Below are positions 1 to 5,361 of a stretch of 6,474 nucleotides of DNA, piece by piece (position 1 is the stretch's first letter; each line of letters opens with the position of its first letter). A program made the position numbers and the translations under genes. The notes below the pieces were generated by a model that was given only the letters and a program-made list of their open reading frames with translations, had not been told where the DNA came from and ran no database searches. Source of the DNA: an uncultured Collinsella sp. (GTDB taxonomy: Bacteria; Actinomycetota; Coriobacteriia; Coriobacteriales; Coriobacteriaceae); NCBI GenBank assembly GCA_900752545.1, contig CAADVS010000008.1, forward strand, positions 1 through 6,474. Direction: 5' to 3'.

Positions 1-399
1 GTGGTTATCGGCCTGCTCGAGACGCTGGAGTACCTGGTGCGCGGCGGTCGCCTGTCTGCTGCTGCCGGCGCCGTGGGTACGCTGCTCAACGTAAAGCCCG
101 TGGTAGCTGCCGAGGACGGTCTGATTGTGCAGCTGGGAAAGGCGCGCGGTTCCAAGAACGGCCGCAACCTGCTGAACCAAAAGGTCGAAAAGGCGGGCGG
201 CATCGACTTTTCCATGCCGCTGGCGCTCGGCTATACGGGCCTTTCGGATGCGGTGCTCAAGAAGTATATCGAGGACAGCGCGGCACTGTGGGCTGGCCAC
301 ACCGAGGGCGAGCTGCCCGTTCACACCATCGGTGCCACCATCGGTACCCACGTAGGCCCCGGTGCCGTAGCCGTAGCCTTCTTCCAGCCCGCCAACTAA
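1..399 (+). CDS. DegV family protein, C-terminal part (5' end outside window)
   Basis: The visible 132 residues are the C-terminal half of a DegV-family protein; the N-terminal half lies upstream of the window, so the GTG at base 1 is only the first in-frame codon. DegV proteins are soluble two-domain proteins that bind a fatty acid, and in Firmicutes the FakB members present it to the kinase FakA. Family marks seen here are LEYLVRGGRLS (residues 9-19), followed by a leucine-rich helix and KPVV, then DG, and near the end the signature IGTHVGPGAVAVAF (114-127). Full family members are about 280-300 aa, so roughly half is missing. The stop is TAA at 397-399, 13 bases before a large palindrome. 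Whether this copy serves FakA or another partner cannot be told from this piece. Confidence 0.9.
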   Translation: MVIGLLETLEYLVRGGRLSAAAGAVGTLLNVKPVVAAEDGLIVQLGKARGSKNGRNLLNQKVEKAGGIDFSMPLALGYTGLSDAVLKKYIEDSAALWAGHTEGELPVHTIGATIGTHVGPGAVAVAFFQPAN

Positions 400-412
400 C
401 CAACCTGCCAAC

Positions 413-502
413 AAATGATCCCTTGGGGACGGAGGAAAACGGATCATCGACCGCACGGAGGCCGCGAATGATCCGTTTTCCTCCGTCCCCAAGGGATCAT
501 TT
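413..502. repeat. Perfect 35-bp inverted repeat (REPIN-like pair of GGGGACGG units)
   Basis: Arms at 413-447 and 468-502 are exact reverse complements over 35 bases and enclose a 20-base loop (448-467). Each arm holds a 33-base unit (415-447 and 468-500) that starts with ATGAT, ends with ATCAT and has GGGGACGG inside, so the locus is two copies of one short unit in opposite orientation. A diverged single unit of identical length lies at 5135-5167. An inverted pair of short palindrome-ended units is the layout called a REPIN, where REP units are mobilised by a RAYT transposase; applying that name here is inference, and no transposase gene is in the window. The hairpin sits between the degV stop and the next gene and could also stop transcription on either strand, although there is no long T-run. 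Confidence 0.93.
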
Positions 503-536
503 CTTTATGCTGTTAATGCGGAGAAGGGAGCGAGCG

Positions 537-857
537 ATGGCGTCTGAGGGCTTTTTTGAACGGGTGTACGAGGTGGTCGAGCAGATCCCCGAAGGGATGG
601 TCGCCACGTATGGTCAGGTGGCGCTGCTTGCCGGTCGTCCACGAAGTGCGCGGTACGTGGGGTATGCCCTGCACAGCAATCCGCGCCCCGGCGAGATACC
701 CTGCCATCGCGTGGTGTTTGCCGACGGGCGCATATGCGAGGGTTTTGCTTTTGGCGGTCCCGATGCTCAACGTGAGCTTTTGCTAGGGGAGGGCGTGACG
801 TTTGTCGACCCCATGCACGTCGATCTGGGCGCCTGTCGCTGGCCCGCCGGACTCTAA
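537..857 (+). CDS. MGMT/alkyltransferase-like DNA repair protein with Cys retained
   Basis: This 106-aa protein is a single O6-alkylguanine-DNA alkyltransferase DNA-binding domain without the N-terminal domain of full MGMT/Ogt. Seen: TYGQVA (24-29), the arginine that flips the base in SARYVG (R39), and the active-site motif PCHRV (55-59) with Cys56, the alkyl acceptor in MGMT. The tail, with Q78, the LLLGEG run and a final RW, is of the Atl (COG3695) type; in typical Atl proteins the Cys is Trp or Ala and the protein flags lesions for nucleotide excision repair. This copy may therefore transfer alkyl groups, flag lesions, or both. The start is chosen because AAGGGAG (524-530) lies 6 bases ahead of ATG 537. 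In-frame ATGs at 507 and 516 lack such a site, and the one at 507 lies only five bases beyond the palindrome arm. Confidence 0.9.
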   Translation: MASEGFFERVYEVVEQIPEGMVATYGQVALLAGRPRSARYVGYALHSNPRPGEIPCHRVVFADGRICEGFAFGGPDAQRELLLGEGVTFVDPMHVDLGACRWPAGL

Positions 858-873
858 CAGATCTGCCGTGGCC

Positions 874-914
874 AAAACTACCACAAAGGTGCCTGTCCCC
901 TTTGCGGCGGTTTT
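874..914 (-). repeat. GGGGACAGG-core palindromic intergenic repeat
   Basis: Read on the - strand, arms 914-899 and 889-874 pair at 15 of 16 positions (two G-U pairs, one mismatch) around a nine-base loop; the stem-loop boundary holds GGGGACAGGCACC. Pairing is better on the - strand than on the + strand, where the two G-U pairs become A-C mismatches. The core resembles the GGGGACGG and GGGACGGGG cores of the palindromes at 413-502 and 5134-5168, so I place it in the same broad group of short dispersed palindromes, although its flanking arms differ. No gene overlaps it. The family link is inference from the shared core and hairpin form. Confidence 0.6.
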
Positions 915-971
915 CCGTTGTAGGTTTACCGGGGCTAACTTATGGAGAAGCTATGGCGGCTCATATTGATG

Positions 972-1000
972 CTGCAAAGTAAACCACGGTGAACTATATT
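972..1000 (+). promoter_or_regulatory. Possible promoter for the 1006-1147 RNA (weak)
   Basis: TATATT at 995-1000 is a fair -10 box, and CTGCAA at 972-977 is a poor -35 box at 17-base spacing (3 of 6 consensus bases). A start near 1007 would fall right at the 5' edge of the first stem-loop of the candidate RNA, which is the main reason to list it. The local base composition is much more AT-rich than the surroundings. Confidence 0.3.
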
Positions 1001-1005
1001 TTATT

Positions 1006-1147
1006 CAACAACGGAGCGGGCAATAGGCGATGAAAAAGCCTGCCCTGTTGAGTTTGATTCGCATCCCTCCCCTCTGTGCGATTCAACGGTGTACTTCGGG
1101 AACGGGCCCGCTGGCAACTGACTGCCGGCGGGCCCGTTCCCGTTTGT
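1006..1147 (+). ncRNA. Candidate small RNA with three stem-loops and a C-rich loop
   Basis: I do not recognise a family. Three consecutive hairpins can be drawn. SL1 (1006-1050) pairs CAACA with TGTTG, GGGC with GCCC and AGGC with GCCT around a nine-base A-rich loop, with bulges of 7 and 3 bases. SL2 (1054-1086) is a ten-base stem with one T-T mismatch and a 13-base pyrimidine-rich loop containing TCCCTCCCC. SL3 (1097-1142) is a strong terminator-like hairpin. The segment has no credible coding frame and is followed by the convergent trpS terminator, so it is not the leader of a downstream gene. C-rich loops of this sort in Gram-positive small RNAs pair with Shine-Dalgarno sequences of target mRNAs; that role is inference here. 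It could instead be the 3' UTR of the MGMT-like gene. Confidence 0.45.
1097..1147 (+). terminator. Strong GC hairpin, probable + strand terminator
   Basis: Arms 1097-1116 and 1123-1142 pair over 20 bases with a single G-U and a six-base loop (1117-1122), an exceptionally stable stem beginning CGGGAACGGGCCCGC. It is followed by TTTGT, a short U-tract, so it reads as a terminator on the + strand; on the - strand the hairpin is followed by AAGTAC and would not work as one. It would end the candidate RNA at 1006 or read-through from the MGMT-like gene. The weak U-tract lowers certainty. Confidence 0.65.
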
Positions 1148-1187
1148 CGGGGGAGTGCGATGGGCGGAGCCGAACCGGTCGGGCACC

Positions 1188-1216
1188 AAAAAAAGGCGGA
1201 CGCCGTAGCGCCCGCC
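1188..1216 (-). terminator. Rho-independent terminator of trpS
   Basis: On the - strand, GGCGGGCGC (1216-1208), a four-base loop (1207-1204) and GCGTCCGCC (1203-1195) form a nine-base stem with one G-U pair, directly followed by seven T (1194-1188). It starts 35 bases past the trpS stop. It faces the + strand hairpin at 1097-1147, so the two transcripts are insulated from each other. Confidence 0.92.
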
Positions 1217-1251
1217 CTATAGCAATCGAAAGTTCAAACCAGCAGGTCGGT

Positions 1252-2301
1252 CTAGTACACCATGCCCATGGCGTCCCGAACCTCGGCCAGGGTCTGCTCG
1301 GCGATCTCGTTGGCGCGACGGTTGCCCTCGTGCAGCACGTCCTTCACGTAGTCCAGATCGTTCTCGTAGCGCTGACGACGCTCACGGATCGGGGCGAAGT
1401 ACTCGTTGACGGCCTCGGTCACGTACTTCTTGAGCTGGCCGGAGCCGCCCATGCCGATCTCCTCGGCAATCTCGACCTCGGAGCGGCCGGTGCAGATGGC
1501 GGCCGTCGAAAGCAGGCCGGACACGCCGGGGCGGTTCTCGGGGTCGAACGTGATCATGCGCTCGGAGTCGGTCTGGCTCTTCTTGATGCGCTTGGCCGTC
1601 TCCTCGGCGGTCATCGAGATGTTGATGGCGTTGCCGTAGCTCTTGCTCATCTTGCGACCGTCCAGGCCGGGCAGCAGTGGGGTCTCGGACAGCAGCGCAT
1701 CGACCTCGGGGAACACCTTGCCGTAGCGGTTGTTAAAGCGGCGGGCGATGGGGCGGGTGAGCTCGATGTGCGGCAGCTGATCGCGACCGACGGGCACCAC
1801 ATTGCCCTTGCAGAACAGGATGTCGCAGGCCTGGTGCACCGGGTAGGTGAGCAGAAGGCCGGTGAGCTCGTGGCCCGAGGCCTCCATCTCGGCCTTGACC
1901 GTGGGGTTGCGCGCCAGCTCAGCCTCGGACACCAGCGACAGGAACGGCAGCATGAGCTGGTTTGCGGCGGGCACGGCGGAGTGCGCGTAGATCATGGTCT
2001 TGTCGGGGTCGATTCCGCAGGCAAGGTAGTCCATCACCATGTTGTACACGTTGTCCTGGATGTGCTCGGTGGTGTCGCGGTCGGTGATGACCTGGTAGTC
2101 GGCGATGAGCACGTTGGTCTTGGCGCCCATGTTCTGCAGCTCGACGCGGCCCTTGAGGGTGCCAAAGTAGTGGCCCAGGTGCAGACGGCCGGTGGGGCGG
2201 TCGCCGGTAAGCATGGTGAACTTCTCGGGCGTCTTGGCCAGGCCCTCGCGAATGGCGTTGCTCTTTTGCAGCGCGACTTCGTAGCTGTTCTCGTTTGGCA
2301 T
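1252..2301 (-). CDS. trpS: Tryptophanyl-tRNA synthetase
   Basis: TrpRS is a class I aminoacyl-tRNA synthetase that joins tryptophan to tRNA-Trp with ATP in the cytoplasm, usually as a homodimer. The 349-aa product has the expected length for bacterial TrpRS. Both class I signatures are plain: DRPTGRLHLGH (34-44, the HIGH element as HLGH) and LDGRKMSKS (213-221, KMSKS). The PVGRDQLPHIELTR segment (170-183) is also typical of the family. Start ATG 2301 is preceded on the - strand by AGGAG (2311-2307), five bases from the start codon; upstream in-frame codons to 2442 read as low-complexity and are not family-like. It lies 156 bases after tagO on the same strand. I see no T-box in that gap and no convincing promoter, only a lone TATCAT at 2338-2333, so co-transcription with tagO is possible. 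Confidence 0.97.
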   Translation of the reverse strand: MPNENSYEVALQKSNAIREGLAKTPEKFTMLTGDRPTGRLHLGHYFGTLKGRVELQNMGAKTNVLIADYQVITDRDTTEHIQDNVYNMVMDYLACGIDPDKTMIYAHSAVPAANQLMLPFLSLVSEAELARNPTVKAEMEASGHELTGLLLTYPVHQACDILFCKGNVVPVGRDQLPHIELTRPIARRFNNRYGKVFPEVDALLSETPLLPGLDGRKMSKSYGNAINISMTAEETAKRIKKSQTDSERMITFDPENRPGVSGLLSTAAICTGRSEVEIAEEIGMGGSGQLKKYVTEAVNEYFAPIRERRQRYENDLDYVKDVLHEGNRRANEIAEQTLAEVRDAMGMVY

Positions 2302-2457
2302 GATTGCTCCTAACGTATGTTCATGGGTCAAGATGATAACGCGTTTATTGGAGGGTCGGGGCGTAAGTAAGCGAGGGGCGGGGGAGAGGTGGCTTGCACG
2401 ATGGGCACGGGGCTGCGCATGGTCAGCGGCGCCCGGGCACATCCTCGGCAGCTTACC

Positions 2458-3657
2458 CTAGAGCTTGTGGTGGCGCTCTTCCTTACATTCCTCGGCTGCC
2501 TGCTCCTCCTGCTTAAAGGCGGGGTCGTCGGGGGTTACCAGCTCGTCCTCGTGCGTGCGCTTGTTGTAATGGTGGCGCAGCACGGGCTCAAACAGGTGCA
2601 GGTGCTTGGCGAAGGCCGCCGAGCCAATGGCGAGCACGGTAAAGATGAGCACGCGCGTGGGCACTTCGACCTGATTGATGGCGGCGGCGCCGGCCGAAAG
2701 CATAATGCACCACGCATAGATGAGCAGTACGGCCTGCTTTTGGTTGTAGCCCTCTTGAATGAGGCGGTGGTGGATGTGGCCCTTGTCGGCCTGCCCAATG
2801 CTAATGTGGGCGCGCTTGCGGCGCACAATGGCGCTAAACGTATCGATGATAGGCACGCCCGCCACGATGAGCGGGATGATGAGCGAGGTGAGCGCGGCGG
2901 TGCGGCTCACGTTGAGCAGCGAGATGGAACCCAGCGCAAAGCCCAGCAGCAGCGAACCCGAGTCGCCCAAGAAGATACTCGCGGGGTTGAAGTTGTAGCG
3001 CAAAAAGGCCAAGCAGGCACCAAACAACGCGATGGAGAGCGCGGCGGCATCGATGCGGCCCGAGAGAACGGCCATCGAGAACATCGTGAACGATGCGATG
3101 CCACAGATGCCCGTCGCCAGGCCGTCAAGGCCGTCAATGAGGTTGATGATGTTGGTGAACGCCACCAGGTAGACCACGGTGATGGGATAGGCGAGCCAGC
3201 CGAGCATAATCTCGCCGGGGGCAAGCGGGTTGACGATGACGCCGATTTTTAGGCCGCCCACGCAGGCGATGAGCGCGGCGAGGACCTGGCCGGCCAGCTT
3301 TTGCTTGGGCTTGAGCTGGAAGATGTCGTCGATCGCGCCGGTCGCAAAGATGACGGTAAAAGAAAGCGCAAGTATGGGGTAGCTGATGTGCAGACGGGGG
3401 TGGGGCACCAAAACGGGTGGCCAGCCCAGGTACCAGGTGCCTAGGATTTGCACAATGCAGGCGACGACGAGGCCCAAAAAGACCGCCGTGCCGCCCATGC
3501 GCGGGATGGGCTTAGTGTTGATGCGGCGCTTGGAAGGATAGTCGACGGCGTCGAGCTTGATTGCCAGGCGCTTGACCAGGGGCACCGCAAGGAAGGTCGC
3601 GATAAAAGCCGCGGCCGCCACGCAAAGGTACGGTATGAAGCTCGTGGAGGAAGCCAT
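2458..3657 (-). CDS. tagO: Undecaprenyl-phosphate GlcNAc-1-phosphate transferase (TagO/WecA family)
   Basis: A 399-aa multi-pass membrane enzyme of the MraY/WecA (PNPT) superfamily. It moves a sugar-1-phosphate, in this subfamily usually GlcNAc-1-P from UDP-GlcNAc, onto undecaprenyl phosphate, the first step of teichoic acid or other surface glycopolymers. Motifs in order: KPIPRMGG (49-56), AIDDIFQLKPKQK (108-120, catalytic Asp pair), NIINLIDGLDGLATG (169-183), FLGDSGS (229-235) and the C-terminal loop HIHHRL (294-299), which points to TagO/WecA rather than MraY. About ten hydrophobic segments are visible. The last ~33 residues (367-399) form a charged, Glu/Lys/His-rich cytoplasmic tail not needed by the family. 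ATG 3657 is chosen because the protein then starts right at the first membrane helix; its ribosome site is weak. A GTG at 3705 is a possible longer start. The exact sugar is unproven. Confidence 0.9.
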   Translation of the reverse strand: MASSTSFIPYLCVAAAAFIATFLAVPLVKRLAIKLDAVDYPSKRRINTKPIPRMGGTAVFLGLVVACIVQILGTWYLGWPPVLVPHPRLHISYPILALSFTVIFATGAIDDIFQLKPKQKLAGQVLAALIACVGGLKIGVIVNPLAPGEIMLGWLAYPITVVYLVAFTNIINLIDGLDGLATGICGIASFTMFSMAVLSGRIDAAALSIALFGACLAFLRYNFNPASIFLGDSGSLLLGFALGSISLLNVSRTAALTSLIIPLIVAGVPIIDTFSAIVRRKRAHISIGQADKGHIHHRLIQEGYNQKQAVLLIYAWCIMLSAGAAAINQVEVPTRVLIFTVLAIGSAAFAKHLHLFEPVLRHHYNKRTHEDELVTPDDPAFKQEEQAAEECKEERHHKL

Positions 3658-3865
3658 GAATCGATAAACCGCCAAGCGTCGAAGGAAAAGGTCAAAGGAT
3701 GCCACGCCACAAAGGGTATAGCTGACCCATGATACTCGACTAAGGAGGGTGTGAGGAATTGCACGGGGCGATAATCACGTGCTTACCAGATATTCGAGTG
3801 ATGGTGGGGTTCTGCCTGGTGCCTTTTGGGAATCTGGGCGAGATTTGCAATGGCGAGTTTCGGCA

Positions 3866-4035
3866 AAAGAAAACCACCCCCCACGTTACGAAAATGAACC
3901 CACCTAAAACAGGTGGGTGCCCTCATCGACTGTTCCAGCGTCCTTAACAACGAAGGATACCTGTACTAGGTACGACTGTGTGGGCTCCCTAAATAAACGC
4001 GACGGTTCACCCAGTTGCTCCGCGGGGGGCGGAAT
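3866..4035 (-). ncRNA. ssrS: 6S RNA (candidate)
   Basis: 6S RNA is a ~180-nt rod-shaped RNA that mimics an open promoter and binds housekeeping RNA polymerase in slow growth. On the - strand the ends pair: 4032-4021 with 3885-3874, 12 base pairs with two G-U, followed by TTTTCTTTT as 3' end. Inside, TGAACC (4009-4004) pairs with GGTTCA (3900-3895), completing the closing stem. Then comes an open central region (5' side about 4003-3986) whose 3' side carries a small hairpin CACCT/AGGTG (3915-3911 with 3905-3901), as in known 6S RNAs with their CACCT...GGGTTCA segment. GCCC (3985-3982) pairs with GGGC (3922-3919) to begin the terminal stem, capped by hairpins including TACCT/AGGTA (3972-3968 with 3962-3958). 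A promoter at 4070-4042 predicts a start near 4035, giving about 170 nt. Identification rests on structure, not a search. Confidence 0.82.
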
Positions 4036-4041
4036 ACCTAC

Positions 4042-4070
4042 ATCATAAAGCCGCACTTTGTGGATTCCAG
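4042..4070 (-). promoter_or_regulatory. Probable promoter of the 6S RNA
   Basis: On the - strand TATGAT (4047-4042) is a 5-of-6 match to the -10 box; the -35 position at 17-base spacing is CTGGAA (4070-4065), 3 of 6. The predicted start, A at about 4035, is three bases before the closing stem of the 6S candidate. The -35 box lies only two bases from the -35 box of the divergent promoter at 4073. Confidence 0.6.
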
Positions 4071-4072
4071 TC

Positions 4073-4101
4073 TTGACATTACAAAAATCGTGTCGGACGA
4101 T
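4073..4101 (+). promoter_or_regulatory. Probable promoter of the radical SAM gene
   Basis: TTGACA (4073-4078) is a perfect -35 box. At 17-base spacing the -10 position reads GACGAT (4096-4101), 3 of 6, so the pair is only moderate. The start would be about 4108, leaving a ~77-base leader that contains the short palindrome GGCTCGAGCC before the ATG at 4185. Confidence 0.5.
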
Positions 4102-4184
4102 TACGGCGCCTTGGGCTCGAGCCGTCTGTGTGGTTGGCCCTTTTGCGTTTGAGCTGCTGAATCGTTGTTTTGGAGCATGTTTTT

Positions 4185-5123
4185 ATGCCGACGTCGTTGA
4201 CCGAACTTTTTTCGCCCGCCTGCCATTTGTGTCCGCGACGTTGCGGTGCGGCGCGCGATGAGGGTGCGCACGGCGTATGCGGTGCTAACGACACGCTCAA
4301 GGTGGCCCGCGCGGCGCTTCATATGTGGGAGGAGCCGCCTATCTCGGGCGAGGCCGGTTCGGGCACGATCTTCTTTAGCGGCTGCTCGCTCAAATGTATC
4401 TACTGCCAGAACCACGAGATCTCGACCGGCAATTTTGGCCTTGAGATTTCGCCTGAGCGCCTGGTCGAGATTATGCTGGAACTGCAGGACCAGGGTGCCA
4501 ACAACATCAATTTGGTGACGGCGACGCACTATGCGCACCTGTTGCCTGCCGCGATTGCCGCGGCACGGGCGCGCGGGCTGTCCATCCCAATCGTCTACAA
4601 CACGAGCGGTTATGAGCGCGCGAGTGCCGTGGCGGCGCTCGGCGATTTGGTCGACGTGTGGCTTACCGACTTTAAATATGCCGATGCGGGGCTTGCGCAG
4701 TCGCTCTCCCACATTAAGGACTACCCGCGTGTGGCCGTGTCGGGCTTGGCGCAAATGGCACGCGAGATCGAACGCCGCGGGGGAGAGCTGGTGGACGAGG
4801 ACGGGCTCATGAAGCGCGGCATGATCGTGCGTCACCTGGTGCTGCCGGGGCATGCGGACGATTCGTGTCGCGTACTGGACCTTGTGTGGCAGACGGTGGG
4901 CGATGTGCCGATCTCGGTCATGAACCAGTACACGCCCAATGCGCTCATGCGCGAGCAGGGCGGCGACCTGGCGCGTGCCGTGACGCGCGATGAGTACGAG
5001 CGGGTGCTCGATCATGCTGACGACCTGGGCTTTACGACGATGTTCTGGCAAGAGGGCGGCGCGGTTGACGAGAGCTTCACCCCAGCGTTTGATACCACCG
5101 GCGTCCTCACCAGCGCAAAGTAG
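4185..5123 (+). CDS. PflX-type radical SAM protein (pyruvate formate-lyase activase homologue)
   Basis: A 312-aa radical SAM protein of the PflX group (COG1313). The cluster motif CSLKCIYC (C67, C71, C74; CX3CX2C) binds the 4Fe-4S cluster that cleaves S-adenosylmethionine. Ahead of it is CHLCPRRCG with a fourth cysteine at C32 (C13, C16, C20, C32), a second possible metal site typical of this group and absent from true PflA. Other family segments are HMWEEPPISGEAGSG (46-60), NINLVTATH (107-115), VYNTSGYE (137-144), TDFKYA (161-166) and VRHLVLPG (215-222). The substrate is unknown; no pyruvate formate-lyase or other glycyl-radical enzyme is next to it. ATG 4185 is chosen for GGAG at 4172-4175, nine bases ahead; an in-frame TTG at 4170 would overlap that site. 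The stop is followed after 10 bases by a palindrome. Confidence 0.92.
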   Translation: MPTSLTELFSPACHLCPRRCGAARDEGAHGVCGANDTLKVARAALHMWEEPPISGEAGSGTIFFSGCSLKCIYCQNHEISTGNFGLEISPERLVEIMLELQDQGANNINLVTATHYAHLLPAAIAAARARGLSIPIVYNTSGYERASAVAALGDLVDVWLTDFKYADAGLAQSLSHIKDYPRVAVSGLAQMAREIERRGGELVDEDGLMKRGMIVRHLVLPGHADDSCRVLDLVWQTVGDVPISVMNQYTPNALMREQGGDLARAVTRDEYERVLDHADDLGFTTMFWQEGGAVDESFTPAFDTTGVLTSAK

Positions 5124-5133
5124 CGCGCACGCG

Positions 5134-5168
5134 GATGATTTTTCTGGGACGGGGATTAAAGAATCATC
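5134..5168. repeat. Single GGGACGG-core palindromic unit
   Basis: Arms 5134-5143 and 5159-5168 pair over ten bases with one G-U. The inner 33 bases (5135-5167) begin with ATGAT, end with ATCAT and match the unit at 415-447 at about 22 of 33 positions with no gap, including GGGACGG at the same offset. It is therefore a diverged single copy of the element that occurs as an inverted pair at 413-502. It lies between the radical SAM gene stop and the tRNA promoter and may also act as a transcript-ending hairpin, though no T-run follows. Confidence 0.75.
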
Positions 5169-5233
5169 GAGAGGATTGTCTGCTCGAAAAGTAGTCAAAA
5201 TGGCTTCGTCCCAAAAAGACTGGGTATTGGGCG

Positions 5234-5261
5234 TTGACAGTTGGCGAGCCGTAGGTAAAAT
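5234..5261 (+). promoter_or_regulatory. Promoter of the tRNA-Ala gene
   Basis: TTGACA (5234-5239, perfect) and TAAAAT (5256-5261, 5 of 6) are separated by 16 bases. The predicted start at about 5268 is seven bases before the mature 5' end of the tRNA. This is the best promoter in the window, as expected for a stable RNA. Confidence 0.88.
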
Positions 5262-5274
5262 ATCGACTTGTCCT

Positions 5275-5347
5275 GGGGACGTAGCTCAGTTGGGAGAGCG
5301 CTGCCGTCGCATGGCAGAGGCCGAGGGTTCGACTCCCTTCGTCTCCA
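5275..5347 (+). tRNA. tRNA-Ala (anticodon CGC)
   Basis: A complete 73-nt cloverleaf. The acceptor stem 5275-5281 pairs with 5340-5346 and contains G3-U70, the alanine identity pair. The D arm is GCTC/GAGC (5284-5287, 5296-5299), the anticodon stem CTGCC/GGCAG (5301-5305, 5313-5317), and the T arm GAGGG/CCCTT (5323-5327, 5335-5339) with loop TTCGACT. The anticodon is CGC at 5308-5310, reading GCG codons. The discriminator A (5347) is followed by CCC, so the CCA end is not encoded and must be added by nucleotidyltransferase. The anticodon loop has G at 32 and T at 38, an uncommon combination at positions that in tRNA-Ala affect decoding accuracy. It has its own promoter and terminator. Confidence 0.98.
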
Positions 5348-5361
5348 CCCTTGGATTTGAT

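Noticed and set aside
954..983. Tiny reading frame of nine codons with a ribosome-site-like GGAG
   Set aside because: Too short and unsupported by any context.
1006..1050. Fluoride riboswitch, suggested by GGCGATGA in the first hairpin
   Set aside because: The rest of the fluoride consensus is absent, and no gene follows on this strand.
1030..2313. A 427-codon + strand reading frame opposite trpS
   Set aside because: It is repetitive in Val/Gly/His/Leu as expected from the complement of GC-rich codons, and trpS with both class I motifs occupies the other strand.
2389..3252. A 287-codon + strand reading frame opposite tagO
   Set aside because: Low-complexity Arg/Glu/His composition with no motif; the tagO catalytic motifs are on the other strand.
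3898..3918. Free-standing terminator hairpin ACCCACCT/AGGTGGGT on the - strand
   Set aside because: Only a broken T-run follows, and the GGTTCA portion fits better in the closing stem of the 6S candidate, leaving a smaller hairpin in its central region.
3886..4020. T-box leader, suggested by GGGTGAACCG
   Set aside because: The element is on the 5' side of the structure, not just before a terminator, and the specifier stem is missing.
4021..4032. 6C RNA, suggested by a run of six C inside a short local hairpin on the - strand
   Set aside because: There is no second C-loop hairpin, and the C-run pairs better with the G-run at 3885-3874 as the closing stem of a 6S-type rod.
4170..4184. TTG start for the radical SAM gene
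   Set aside because: It overlaps the GGAG that serves ATG 4185, which gives a normal N-terminus.
4101..5198. A 365-codon - strand reading frame opposite the radical SAM gene
   Set aside because: It is rich in Arg/His/Val and has no domain; the + strand has the CX3CX2C motif and a proper ribosome site.
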